A DNA stretch of 64,000 bases from Geothrix sp. 21YS21S-2 (GTDB lineage: Bacteria > Acidobacteriota > Holophagae > Holophagales > Holophagaceae), in contig NZ_CP132910.1 of assembly GCF_030846775.1 (NCBI RefSeq), forward strand, positions 1,150,001 through 1,214,000, given 5' to 3'. A program made the translations under genes and the position numbers. The notes beneath the pieces are model-generated. The model saw nothing but the letters and a program-made list of their open reading frames with translations, was not told where the DNA came from and did not search any database. This document shows, piece after piece, positions 15,438-24,335 of the stretch. How positions within the stretch are numbered: the stretch's first letter is position 1; each line of letters starts with the position of its first letter.

Positions 15438-18400
15438 ATGGTCCCTCCCTCCGCTCTTGTTCGCACCTTGACCGCGGCCCTGCTTCTCCTCGGGGCCTGG
15501 GCCCCGGCTCGCGCCCAGGAACCGGAAATCTTCGTGCAGCTCGGCTACAAGACCGACAGTGATTTCAACGGCGGCCGGAAGCTGGTCTTTTCTCCCGATG
15601 GCAGCCTTCTGGCTTCGGTGACCGGCGACAGCAACATCCGCGTCTGGGCGACCGAGACCGGGCGGGAACTGGCGACGCTGACCGGCCATGCGGGAGCGGT
15701 GAAGAGCCTGGCCTTCCTGCCGGACAGCCGCAGGCTGGTGTCCGGAGGCGAAGACAGGACCGTCAAGCTTTGGGACCTGGAGACCGGGCGCCTGGTGCGG
15801 ACCTTCTGGGGCCACCAGGAGGAGGTGCGCGCCCTGGCCGCCAGCCCCGACGGGGCGCTGCTGGCCTCCATCGAGAACAAGGCCCTGCGCCTGTGGAACC
15901 TCGAAACCGGAGGGCTTGCCGCCGTGGTGCCGGCACCCGCGGACCCCGACGGCGCCAGCGGCCACGTGCGTCCGCTGCGCAGTGTGGCCTGCTCTCCCGA
16001 CAGCGCCAAGGTGCTGATGGCCAACCTCAGCGGCGAGCTCTTCGTGGTGGGCGTCCAGGAGAGAAGGATCGTGGCCACCCTCCGGGGCGCGGATACGGGG
16101 GTCTATTCCATGCAGGACTTCCTCGGCACCGAACCCGACGGCAAGCTCACCCTCGGAGGCGCGAGCGCCCTGATCCACCTGGACCTCGCCCGGCTCGCGG
16201 TTGTCGCCCAGAAGTTCCCCTTGTTCATGTACATGGAGCACCTTTCGGCCAACGGCGACCTGTCGGTGGGCAGGACCCTGGGCGACCAGACCCTCCATGT
16301 CTTCGACGCGGCGGGCAAGGAACGCAGCGCCATCGTCCTGCGCGACAACGTCGTCCAGACGGCGTACTCGCCGGTGCGGAGCCAGGTGGCCGTGAGCGCC
16401 CTGGGCGACCACCTCGACCTCTACGACCTCGCGACGGGCAAGGTGGTCAAGGACTTCGGAGCACCCATCGCCCAGACCCACGGCTCCTCCTTCTCCCCTG
16501 ACGGGAGGCACCTGTCCCTGAACGTGCATGTGGACCTCGTGGCCGGGAGGCCGGGGAGCGCCGACACCTGGGTGCAGCGGTGGGACCTCGGCCAGGCGGC
16601 CCTGGTCAAGTTCTACAACTTCACCGAATTCCCCAGGCCTCCGGCCGGGCTCTTCGATGCGCGCGAACCCGAAGCTCAGAAAAGGCACCTGGAAATGTTC
16701 CGGGAGCACCAGCGCTTCACCAGCGCCTCCGACTACTATTCTCCGTACGACGAGGCCAGCCGCTGCTTCTACGTCGTGAGCGCCGACCCGCCCTCCGCCT
16801 TCGAGGGCACGACCTACGTGACCATCCAGAGGGTCGAGGCCACGGACGCCAATGACTTCACGGCCAGGAATTCCGCGAACCGCTCCCGGTGGAAGACTGT
16901 GCACAGGTTCAAGGCCCACGCCCAGAACATCACGACCTTCGCGGTGACCTACGCCCACGGCCTCATCGCCACCGGCAGCGAAGACAAGACCATCAATCTG
17001 TTCTCGTACCGGGACCGGACCGTCCTGCGCACCCTGCGGGGGCACCTGGGCCCCATCACCCACCTGACTTTCTCCCCCGATGGCACCCGGCTGGCCTCGG
17101 AGTCGTCGGATCTCACCACCCGTCTCTGGGACGTGGCCTCGGGCAGGGAATTGGCGAGGTTCATGCGATTCAGCGACGGGGAATGGATCATCATCACGCC
17201 CCAGGGCTACTACAACGCCTCCGCCAACGGGGACCAGCACCTGAACGTCCGGAGCGGAACCGGCGTATTCGGCATCGACAACTACCGGGAGACCTTCTTC
17301 CGCCCCGACCTGGTGAAGACCGTCCTGGCCGGCGGGACCCTGGAGGGCTACCTCACCTTGGCCGAGGTCAAGCCGGCGCCCCGGATCAGCATCGTCCAGA
17401 CCCCCTCCGTGGCCACCGCCCAGGACTTCAAGGTGACGGTGAAGCTGGAGGAGCGCGGCGGCGGCCTCGGCGACGTGCGCTTGTTCCTGAACGGCTCGGC
17501 GGTGCTGCTGGACACCGGCAGGGACGGAAACCAGGGCGGCGCGCGTGCGGTGAAGATCACGCACCGGGAGGAGCCCGGGGTGACCTACCGCACCTACCAG
17601 GTCAAGCTCGCCGCCGGCGTCAACACCCTGCGGGCCGCGGCCTTCAACGCCGACAACTCCATGCAGGGCAACGGTGCCACCCATCAGGTGGCCGCCACCT
17701 TCACGGCCTCGGGCCCGCGCACCCTCCACGCGCTGGTGATCGGCATCCAGGAGTTCCGCAATCCCAAGCTCAGGCTGAAGTACGCCGTGGCCGACGCCGA
17801 CCTCTTCGCCCAGACCCTTCGCAATGGCGCCTCCGGTTTGTTCGGCCAGGTGCGGATCACCACCCTCACCACCCGGGAGGCCACCACGCGCGGGGGCATC
17901 GTTAAGGCCCTGAGGACCTTCCAGGCCATCAACCCGGACGACGTGTTCATCCTGTACCTGGCCAGCCACGGCACCGTGGACGAAGGGGAGTACTACCTCA
18001 TCACTTCCAACGTGGGCGCCCTGAGCACCCAGCGCCTGAAGGACGACGCCCTGCCCCAGGGCCTGCTCAGGGAGCTGGTGGCCAACATCCCAGCCACGAA
18101 GAAGCTGATCGTCGTCGATACCTGCAACGCGGGCCAGCTGGGCCAGGCCATGCAGACCTCGCTCCTCACCCGCGGCATGAGCGAGGAGACCGCCATGAAG
18201 GTGCTCTCCCGGGCCGTGGGCTCCACCATCCTCTCCGCCTCCACCTCCGTGCAGGAGGCGCTGGAGGGCTATCAGGGGCACGGACTGTTCACCTGGGTCC
18301 TCACCCAGGGCATGCTGGGCAAGGCCGACAAGGGCAGGACCGGGGTCGTCCAGACCATGGAGCTGGCCGCCTACGTGGAGGTGGAGGTGCCCGAACTGGC

Positions 18401-18479
18401 CGAGCGCATCTTCAGGCGCGCCCAGTTCCCCACGGCCTCCATCAGCGGCCACGGGTTCCCGGTGGGGACCGTCAAATAG
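15438..18479 (+). CDS. Secreted WD40-repeat caspase-family (C14) peptidase
   Basis: 1013 residues. The N-terminal signal peptide ends at 'APARA'. WD40 repeats occupy about residues 35-330 ('LVFSPDGSLLASVTGDSNIRVWATETGRELATLTGHAGAVKSLAF', 'LVSGGEDRTVKLWDL') and again about 480-580 ('IATGSEDKTINLFSY', 'TFSPDGTRLASESSDLTTRLWDVASGRELARF'). An Ig-like stretch follows (about 645-750). The C-terminal caspase domain has the catalytic pair: H844 in 'LYLASHG' and C896 in 'VDTCNAGQ'. WD40-caspase fusions are known as bacterial orthocaspases or metacaspase-like proteins. Export to the periplasm is predicted from the signal. Its substrates are unknown. The catalytic dyad is intact, so activity is likely. 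Confidence 0.93.
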   Translation: MVPPSALVRTLTAALLLLGAWAPARAQEPEIFVQLGYKTDSDFNGGRKLVFSPDGSLLASVTGDSNIRVWATETGRELATLTGHAGAVKSLAFLPDSRRLVSGGEDRTVKLWDLETGRLVRTFWGHQEEVRALAASPDGALLASIENKALRLWNLETGGLAAVVPAPADPDGASGHVRPLRSVACSPDSAKVLMANLSGELFVVGVQERRIVATLRGADTGVYSMQDFLGTEPDGKLTLGGASALIHLDLARLAVVAQKFPLFMYMEHLSANGDLSVGRTLGDQTLHVFDAAGKERSAIVLRDNVVQTAYSPVRSQVAVSALGDHLDLYDLATGKVVKDFGAPIAQTHGSSFSPDGRHLSLNVHVDLVAGRPGSADTWVQRWDLGQAALVKFYNFTEFPRPPAGLFDAREPEAQKRHLEMFREHQRFTSASDYYSPYDEASRCFYVVSADPPSAFEGTTYVTIQRVEATDANDFTARNSANRSRWKTVHRFKAHAQNITTFAVTYAHGLIATGSEDKTINLFSYRDRTVLRTLRGHLGPITHLTFSPDGTRLASESSDLTTRLWDVASGRELARFMRFSDGEWIIITPQGYYNASANGDQHLNVRSGTGVFGIDNYRETFFRPDLVKTVLAGGTLEGYLTLAEVKPAPRISIVQTPSVATAQDFKVTVKLEERGGGLGDVRLFLNGSAVLLDTGRDGNQGGARAVKITHREEPGVTYRTYQVKLAAGVNTLRAAAFNADNSMQGNGATHQVAATFTASGPRTLHALVIGIQEFRNPKLRLKYAVADADLFAQTLRNGASGLFGQVRITTLTTREATTRGGIVKALRTFQAINPDDVFILYLASHGTVDEGEYYLITSNVGALSTQRLKDDALPQGLLRELVANIPATKKLIVVDTCNAGQLGQAMQTSLLTRGMSEETAMKVLSRAVGSTILSASTSVQEALEGYQGHGLFTWVLTQGMLGKADKGRTGVVQTMELAAYVEVEVPELAERIFRRAQFPTASISGHGFPVGTVK

Positions 18480-18503
18480 GAACCCAAGGCAGGCACACGT
18501 TCT

Positions 18504-18753
18504 ACTGTGGCGCCCCGGATGGCGGTCGGTGTCGGGATTCATCCGCCCCCACTCGAAGCGAGCCCACCGTGCCATAGGCCAAGGTGGGGAGCCCTGGCAG
18601 GGAATTCATCCCATGCCTCCGACGAAGCCCGCGCGTGTAAACCTGGCCCAGGCCCCCGGGAAGCGTGCACTCCGTCTTCGCCGGCTCTGCCGGCAAAAAA
18701 CGAACGGGGCGAAATGGAGGGACGCGGCCCACCCGGCTTCCGGGCGCCACAGT
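18504..18753. repeat. 250-bp non-coding segment bounded by 12-bp inverted repeats
   Basis: ACTGTGGCGCCC at 18504-18515 has its exact complement at 18742-18753. Similarity extends a few bases further inward, with one base missing in the right arm (CCGGATGGCGG against CCGGAAGCCGG). No gene lies inside. The ends fit a miniature inverted-repeat element, but no clear target duplication flanks it, so an alternative is a pair of regulatory or terminator-related sequences. Confidence 0.35.
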
Positions 18754-18757
18754 CAAT

Positions 18758-20908
18758 CTAGGAACGAAACCGCGCCAGGGCGGACTGGAAATCATGAAGT
18801 GAATAAGGCTTGGCAATCGCACCCGCCCGCGGGTCCGCGGCCAGGGCACTGGCCACCCGGTCTTCCAGGAAGCCCGTGGCGACCAGGATGCGGATGTCCC
18901 TGAACGTCCTGCGGATCTCCATCCAGGTTTCGAGGCCCGTCATCCCCGGCATGTTCATATCCAGGATGATCAGGTCGGGAACCTCATGGTTCTCCAGGTA
19001 GGCCAGGGCCTCCTTCCCGCCCGCCACCGGAGTCACGCGGTGCCCCAGGAAGCCCAGCATCATCGGCATGGTGGACCGGATGAGGTCCTCGTCATCCACC
19101 AGGAGAATGGTCAGGGCCGCCTCCGCCCGGAGGGTCCCATCAGCGGGTGGGGAGGCTGAAATGCCAGGTTGGCAGGGCAGTCCGAGGGTAGCCCGGGTGC
19201 CCTTGCCCGGTTCGCTCTCGATCGTCAGATAACCGCCGTGCGCCCGGGCGGTGTTGAAGACCTGTGAAAGCCCCAGGCCCGTGCCCTTCCCTTTGGGCTT
19301 GGTCGTGAAGAAGGGCTCGACGGCCCGATTCAATACCTCGGCGGTCATGCCCGCCCCCGTATCTTCCACACGCATTTCCACGAAGGCGGCCCCCTGCCTC
19401 CGGGTGAGGATCTTCAGATGGCCGCCCTCGCTCAAGGCGTCCACGGCGTTCACGCAGAGGTTCATGAGGGCGCTGGCCAAGGAGCTGGGGTCCCCACTCA
19501 CGGCCGGAAGGTCCGGTCCAAGCTCCATGACGAGCTGATACTTTTTCATGAGGGTCCGGTCCAGGAGCCCCATCTCCACCCGGACCAGTTCATTGACGTC
19601 GATGGCCACGGCCTGGGAGATCTCCTTGCGGGTGAATGCGACGAGCGTCTTGACCAGATCGCGTCCGCGCGCCGAGGCCTTGTCCACGAGATCCAGGGAC
19701 TCCCCGAGGCCGGCGACATCCGCGTGCCTGACCCGCAGGATCTCGGTCACCGACATGATCGCGGCGAGAATGTTGTTCATGTCGTGGGCGACGCCTCCGG
19801 CCAGGCGCCCCAGGCTCTCCAGCTTCTGGAAATGATCCAGCTCGACCTCGAGCTTGCGCCGCTGCTCCTCGGCACTCTTCATCTCCGTCACGTCTTCGAA
19901 GATCCCGACCACCGCAAAGGGGTTCCCGTCGGAGTCCAGGAGCGGGACTTTGGAGGTTTCCAGCTGCAGGCGACGACCATCCGGCAGGCTCAGCGTTTCC
20001 GAAAGCCGCAGCTTGGGGCGACGGCTGGCCAGCACTTCCCTGTCATCCGCCCGGTAGGCTTCCGTCTCCTCGCGGGTCCAGGGAAGATCGAAGTCCGTCT
20101 TGCCGATGACCTTATCAGGGTCCGAAAAGCCCGCGGAAGTGGCGAAGGACTTGTTGCACCCCAGGTACCGCCCATCCGGGTCCTTCCAGAAAACCGACTG
20201 GGGAATCGTATCCAGGATCAAGGCAAGCATGGCCTGGCTTCCGCGCAGTGCGGCTTCCGACCTGCGCAGGGCCAGGGCCGACCGGGACTGTTCCCGGATG
20301 AATGCGGCAGCACGGAGATTGCCGAGGGTGAATCTCGATACCAGGTCCGTGAATTTCACCAGGAAATCCATCAGCCGTTCGACCTGGCCATGGCTGAAGC
20401 GGGGCACGCGATCCAGGGCCGCGAGATAGGCCTCCTTGTCGAACCCGTAGGCCTCCGCCTGATCCTCGAAGAACGCGCGGTCGATGACCTCGTCATCGTA
20501 GAAGAACTGGCCCGTGTATATGTTTCCCATGTGCGTGCCGGACACGAACAGGGGTGTCACGACATCCCAGAGGCCGCTTTTGCACTTGTAGGCGACATAT
20601 TCGCCCCGCTTCACATTCCCGGCCAGGAAGAGATCGGATTCCACACAGAACCTGGAGCATTCCGGGTGGGCCCGGTGGAACCGGGTGCAGATGTCCTGCC
20701 AACCCACCGCCACCAGGACCTTCCCCTTCAAGTCGAGGATCGCCGTGACCGTGAAGGTGATCCTGGCATAGTCCTCCATCAGCGACTGCAGTACCGGGGC
20801 GTTCAGCAGGACTTCAAGGTCCCACTCGCCGGGATCCAGTTCCCTGTTCCAGGCCTCCACCCCATCCCCGCCGCCCTGGATCAACGCCTTGAGGTCCTCC
20901 ACGTTCAT
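18758..20908 (-). CDS. PocR-PAS hybrid sensor histidine kinase
   Basis: 716 residues from ATG 20908. The N-terminal PocR-type sensory domain (about 15-190) has 'CTRFHRAHPECSRFC', 'YKCKSGLWDVVTPLFVSGTHMGNIYTGQFFYDD'. In known proteins this domain binds small hydrocarbon-like molecules, or zinc or haem-like ligands. A PAS domain follows (about 235-350, 'DTIPQSVFWKDPDGRYLGCNKSFA'). The kinase core has H375 in 'GGVAHDMNNI', and ATP-binding 'NLCVNAVDAL', 'VEDTGAGM' and '[12 protein letters not shown]'. A C-terminal receiver carries D650 in 'LIILDMNMPGMTG'. No transmembrane segments are evident, so it is cytoplasmic. Confidence 0.93.
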   Translation of the reverse strand: MNVEDLKALIQGGGDGVEAWNRELDPGEWDLEVLLNAPVLQSLMEDYARITFTVTAILDLKGKVLVAVGWQDICTRFHRAHPECSRFCVESDLFLAGNVKRGEYVAYKCKSGLWDVVTPLFVSGTHMGNIYTGQFFYDDEVIDRAFFEDQAEAYGFDKEAYLAALDRVPRFSHGQVERLMDFLVKFTDLVSRFTLGNLRAAAFIREQSRSALALRRSEAALRGSQAMLALILDTIPQSVFWKDPDGRYLGCNKSFATSAGFSDPDKVIGKTDFDLPWTREETEAYRADDREVLASRRPKLRLSETLSLPDGRRLQLETSKVPLLDSDGNPFAVVGIFEDVTEMKSAEEQRRKLEVELDHFQKLESLGRLAGGVAHDMNNILAAIMSVTEILRVRHADVAGLGESLDLVDKASARGRDLVKTLVAFTRKEISQAVAIDVNELVRVEMGLLDRTLMKKYQLVMELGPDLPAVSGDPSSLASALMNLCVNAVDALSEGGHLKILTRRQGAAFVEMRVEDTGAGMTAEVLNRAVEPFFTTKPKGKGTGLGLSQVFNTARAHGGYLTIESEPGKGTRATLGLPCQPGISASPPADGTLRAEAALTILLVDDEDLIRSTMPMMLGFLGHRVTPVAGGKEALAYLENHEVPDLIILDMNMPGMTGLETWMEIRRTFRDIRILVATGFLEDRVASALAADPRAGAIAKPYSLHDFQSALARFRS

Positions 20909-20976
20909 GCCGGCGCCCCTTTCCGGGACGCATGCGTTCCCAGGTTGTTGAAGTTTATAACTTTGGGCCGCCCCGT

Positions 20977-22803
20977 CTAGAGCAGCTCGCGCAGGACCAG
21001 GGTGACGTTCCAGACTTTTTCGCCGCGCCGGACCCGGAGGTCCGCCCTGGTCCCCGGTTCGGACCACTGGAACAGGTCGCGAAGGCGGATGGCATTCCAA
21101 TGGCTCATGCCTTCTCCGTTGATCTCCAGCAGATTGTCCCCCGCCTGGAGCCCGGCTTCGGAGGCCGGAGAGTCCGGAAAGACCTGCTCCACCGTGCCGA
21201 GGTCCACGGCGCCGCATCTCATGCCTGTCATGCTCCAGTGATCGGGCGTCCCGTGGTTGGCGTTCGGCTCGAGATGGATCACCTGGCCTCGGTAGTCGAA
21301 GGTGAGGTCGAACCGGGACAGGAACCCCTGCCCCACGTTGCCGGCTGCGGAATCGTCCGCGAAGGCTCCGGACCGGGTGGTGGAGAGTGCCACGATGGGG
21401 GCCCTCATCGTGGCGCCGCCCAGCTTCAGTTCACGGGCACGGATCACATGGCCCCGCACCTCCCCTCCCGCCCCATGTCCGGTGACGGTGGTGATGGCCT
21501 TCGGCGCAAGTTCCTTCAGGCGGTTTTTCTCCGCGAAGGGGCCGTAGACGTCCAGGGTGGACCCCGACCCCGTGTCGATGTCGAAGAGTCCGGCGATGCC
21601 GTCCAGTTCACCCTTCACCCTGGGGTGATGGCCGTTGAAGGTGAAGGGAAGACTGAAGCCCTTGCCCGCATAGCGCCATCCTTCGGGCCGGTACAGGGTG
21701 AGGCGCTTCGGGCCGTACTCCACCCGGGCGATGAACCGGCGCAGCAGTTCATAGCCCACGACACCGGACACCTCCAGGTTCATCATCCTGCCGATGCCTT
21801 CAAGGCTCGGAATGACCAGGAACCGCTGGTCCTTCATCCAGGCCTCGCCGACCTGCACGCGGTCCACCTGGGTGATTCCGAAGGATTCGGCGGCCTCGCC
21901 GGTTCCGTGCCCCTCGATGCTGCCCTTGCTTGCCAAGCCCAGCGCCTTTGCCGCGGTGGGAGTGAGGATGTTCACGCCCCCCGTATCCAGGAAGAAACGG
22001 AACGGACCTTTGCCATTGATGAAGGCCATCACAAAGAGATGGTCTCCGATGAATTCCAGGGGCACGGACGCGCTCTCCAGCCCGCGCTCCAGGCCGAAAT
22101 CGGAAAGCGCCAGCATGGGACGGGCGAAGGCCTTCGCGGTCAGCGGCCCGTTCACGGCGATGGCCGCGTACTCGACCTGCGTGTTCTTGGATGCATCAGG
22201 CTTGGGGGTGAACACCCTGAAGGGCAGCTTCAATCCTGAAACGACCCGGTAGTCCTGGAAGAAAGTGGTCTCGCTTTCGCCTTCCTCCGTCTTCACGACC
22301 CGGTCCAGGAGCCAGGTCCGGCTGTCCACCCAGAGCTCGAAGGCATGCCTGGCCCCTTCCGGCGTGATGGAAAGCACATGGAAGCGGTTCTCTCGCAGAC
22401 CCAGATGCTGGATCGTGGCCTTGCATCGGGAGGGAAACCAGAAGGCGCGCATCATCAGGTAGTTCTGCTCGCCGGGGTGTTCCACCGGCTCCAGGCGCAC
22501 ATCTCCCGTGCCGTCCTCCGTCCAGCCCGTGGTGCCGTCGAAGCCGTTGGCGCCCTTCAGGACCCCCAGGTCGTAGCGGCTGAGGTTCCGGCCATCCGTA
22601 ACGCATTCGAGTTCTTCCAGAGTGCCGTTCATTCCCCCGGTCACCAGCGCGCCCCGCGAGGACAGATGGGTCACCCGATCCCAGGCCGTTCCCCCCATGG
22701 CCTCCTTGGCCTTCGCAAGCACCTCCTGGGCCGAAGGCAGAGCGGCCGGAATTGCGAGGGCCGGAAGCGCGGATCCAAGGAGGAGGAGGGGACGCAGGAT
22801 CAT
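20977..22803 (-). CDS. Secreted retropepsin-like aspartyl protease with PDZ domain
   Basis: 608 residues from ATG 22803 (AAGGTG upstream), with a signal peptide (about 1-22). Residues about 25-210 resemble an outer-membrane lipoprotein-sorting-like beta fold ('AWDRVTHLSSRGALVTGG'). Two retropepsin-like motifs follow, 'GPFRFFLDTGGVNILTP' and 'GLFDIDTGSGSTLDVYGP', each giving one catalytic aspartate as in pepsin-like dimers. The first has DTGG and the second DTGSG. A C-terminal PDZ domain ('VFPDSPASEAGLQAGDNLLEINGEGM') closes the protein. This layout is frequent among exported acidobacterial proteins. The physiological substrate is unknown. Confidence 0.9.
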   Translation of the reverse strand: MILRPLLLLGSALPALAIPAALPSAQEVLAKAKEAMGGTAWDRVTHLSSRGALVTGGMNGTLEELECVTDGRNLSRYDLGVLKGANGFDGTTGWTEDGTGDVRLEPVEHPGEQNYLMMRAFWFPSRCKATIQHLGLRENRFHVLSITPEGARHAFELWVDSRTWLLDRVVKTEEGESETTFFQDYRVVSGLKLPFRVFTPKPDASKNTQVEYAAIAVNGPLTAKAFARPMLALSDFGLERGLESASVPLEFIGDHLFVMAFINGKGPFRFFLDTGGVNILTPTAAKALGLASKGSIEGHGTGEAAESFGITQVDRVQVGEAWMKDQRFLVIPSLEGIGRMMNLEVSGVVGYELLRRFIARVEYGPKRLTLYRPEGWRYAGKGFSLPFTFNGHHPRVKGELDGIAGLFDIDTGSGSTLDVYGPFAEKNRLKELAPKAITTVTGHGAGGEVRGHVIRARELKLGGATMRAPIVALSTTRSGAFADDSAAGNVGQGFLSRFDLTFDYRGQVIHLEPNANHGTPDHWSMTGMRCGAVDLGTVEQVFPDSPASEAGLQAGDNLLEINGEGMSHWNAIRLRDLFQWSEPGTRADLRVRRGEKVWNVTLVLRELL

Positions 22804-22863
22804 GGGTGACACCTTGCATGAGGGGGGGTGATCATGGCCGTGGAGCGGATGACTCAAGCCTAA

Positions 22864-23193
22864 CTCTACACGGAGGAATACGCCGATTTCCTCCGGCACT
22901 GCACCGACTACATGCCCGCCAAGCAGGCCTTCGCCCTGGCCAAGGAACTCCACCTCCGGATCTCCTTCCCCTATACCCAAAACTACGACTTCCAAAAGCT
23001 CCGGTCTCTCCTCTCCCTGGCGCCATGGTACCGCTACCGCCTGCGGCGCAGGCCCCTCCTCGACGGGTTCGCCTTTTCCACTCCTGAACACCTGAACTGC
23101 ATCACCATGTTCCTGGAGAAGAAGGACGCCTGCAGCCTGCCGGATCAGGTCAGGCGGGAGCACCTGGAATCGGGAGCTCTGCCCGTTCCCTGA
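22864..23193 (+). pseudogene. Orphan open frame, probably a gene remnant
   Basis: The frame opens directly after a TAA at 22861 and reads 'LYTEEYADFLRHCTDYMPAKQAFALAKELHLRISFPYTQNYDFQKLRSLL...' to a stop at 23191. The aromatic-rich composition looks like a real protein, but the first ATG (22912) comes after well-formed sequence and has no ribosome binding site. I recognise no family. It is most simply the tail of a gene whose 5' part is lost. It lies between two leftward genes on the opposite strand. Confidence 0.35.
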
Positions 23194-23393
23194 ACGTGTC
23201 CGTCCATCGCAGGGCGCCGCAACCAACCTGGCGGGACCCGGTTCCTCGGGAATCCTTCCAGCCACGCGAAGCGGCACCCTCATCCTGGATCGTTGGTTCA
23301 CGACCAGCAGGCTGGGCTTGGCCCCATCCCGGAGACGCATGCGCAGCCCGGAGCGGCGCGTTCACGCATGCTTGCCGGAAACAAACCGTCCAT

Positions 23394-23825
23394 CTATTCG
23401 GAGTTATAGTCGATCCAGAGCAGCTTGGTTCCGACCGGCTCTTGGACCTGGCCATTGGCCTCCGCCGTGACGAACAGCTGGAACGCGTGGAGCGGGGTTA
23501 CCGACTTGAGGGTGCCTTCACGGTCCTTTTCGACCTTGAGGGCTCCGACGTTCTGCGGCACGGCATCCTTTCCCTGGCCCACCCAGACCACATAGATGGC
23601 CGCGGGCGGGTTCAGTTTCTGGGGATCCGCCAGGTACTTGACCGAGAGATGGATGGCGATGTTTCCATCATTCGTCTTGCTGAACTTGACCTTGCCTTGT
23701 GCCGCCGGAATGTCCGGGGAAACATTCATGGCGGTGGCGTGGGTGAAAAGTCCGGTCGCAGCGAAGACCGCAGCGGGGGAAAGGGTCAGGACAAGGGTCG
23801 TCAATGCCGTTCGGGTGATTCTCAT
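23394..23825 (-). CDS. Small secreted protein, 143 aa, unknown function
   Basis: ATG 23825 is preceded by AGGAG at good spacing. A clear signal peptide ('RTALTTLVLTLSPAAVFA') is followed by a beta-rich domain of about 120 residues ('KVKFSKTNDGNIAIHLSVKYLADPQKLNPPAAIYVVWVGQGKDAVPQNVGALKVEKDREGTLKSVTPLHAFQLFVTAEANGQVQEPVGTKLLWI'). The pattern suggests an anti-sigma-like or DUF-type immunoglobulin-fold periplasmic protein often seen in acidobacteria, but I cannot name the family. It appears monocistronic. Confidence 0.75.
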   Translation of the reverse strand: MRITRTALTTLVLTLSPAAVFAATGLFTHATAMNVSPDIPAAQGKVKFSKTNDGNIAIHLSVKYLADPQKLNPPAAIYVVWVGQGKDAVPQNVGALKVEKDREGTLKSVTPLHAFQLFVTAEANGQVQEPVGTKLLWIDYNSE

Positions 23826-24335
23826 AGGGGTCTCCTGGGGTGCCACCCCTGGGTTCCAGGACGTCTGGCGGGGGGACCCCACCGTTCAGCAATTCCTGAG
23901 CCATTGCTTAAGACCAATTATTTAAGATATTTAAATTCACAATTTCTCCTGCCGGGCGGCTTCCTCATCAAAATGGAAGCGCACTTTCCATCACCATCGC
24001 CTGTCCGGGGCGATGACCAGAGTACGACCCGGGAGGCGTGCGGCGGACCGCCTCCGGGACCTCCATCACGGAGGACAAGGCCGCCGCGCACCCTCTCCGG
24101 CAGGGAACCCGTGGCCACGGAGATGCCTATGGAAGGACCGCGCGTGCAATGGCCCTTGCGTTCCTCCTTTACGGGGGGGAATGCCTTCAAAGTGATGGCA
24201 ACAGGCCGGACAGGACCGGAAAGTTCAACCATAAAACCAATTTTATAAATAGTTACAGTTTGGCCCAGTTGGTGCGTCGTTCCCCCTTTCCGGGCCACCC
24301 GGACCCTTCAGCCACCCCCTGCCCCAGGAGAAGTC
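23826..24335. other. Intergenic region, AT-rich at both ends
   Basis: About 510 bases between two divergent genes. AT-rich tracts near 23915-23945 (TATTTAAGATATTTAAATTC) and 24228-24255 (TTTTATAAATAG) are plausible promoter regions for the leftward secreted-protein gene and the rightward lipoprotein gene. Two GC-rich inverted repeats lie around 24035-24085 (GGCGGACCGCC; CCTCCATCACGGAGG). Open frames here have weak starts and low-complexity composition, and I do not support any of them. Confidence 0.4.

Noticed and set aside
15219-18575. Long leftward open frame antisense to the WD40-caspase
   Set aside because: Shadow of the caspase gene: low-complexity G/H/V/D composition, no domain, no ribosome binding site.
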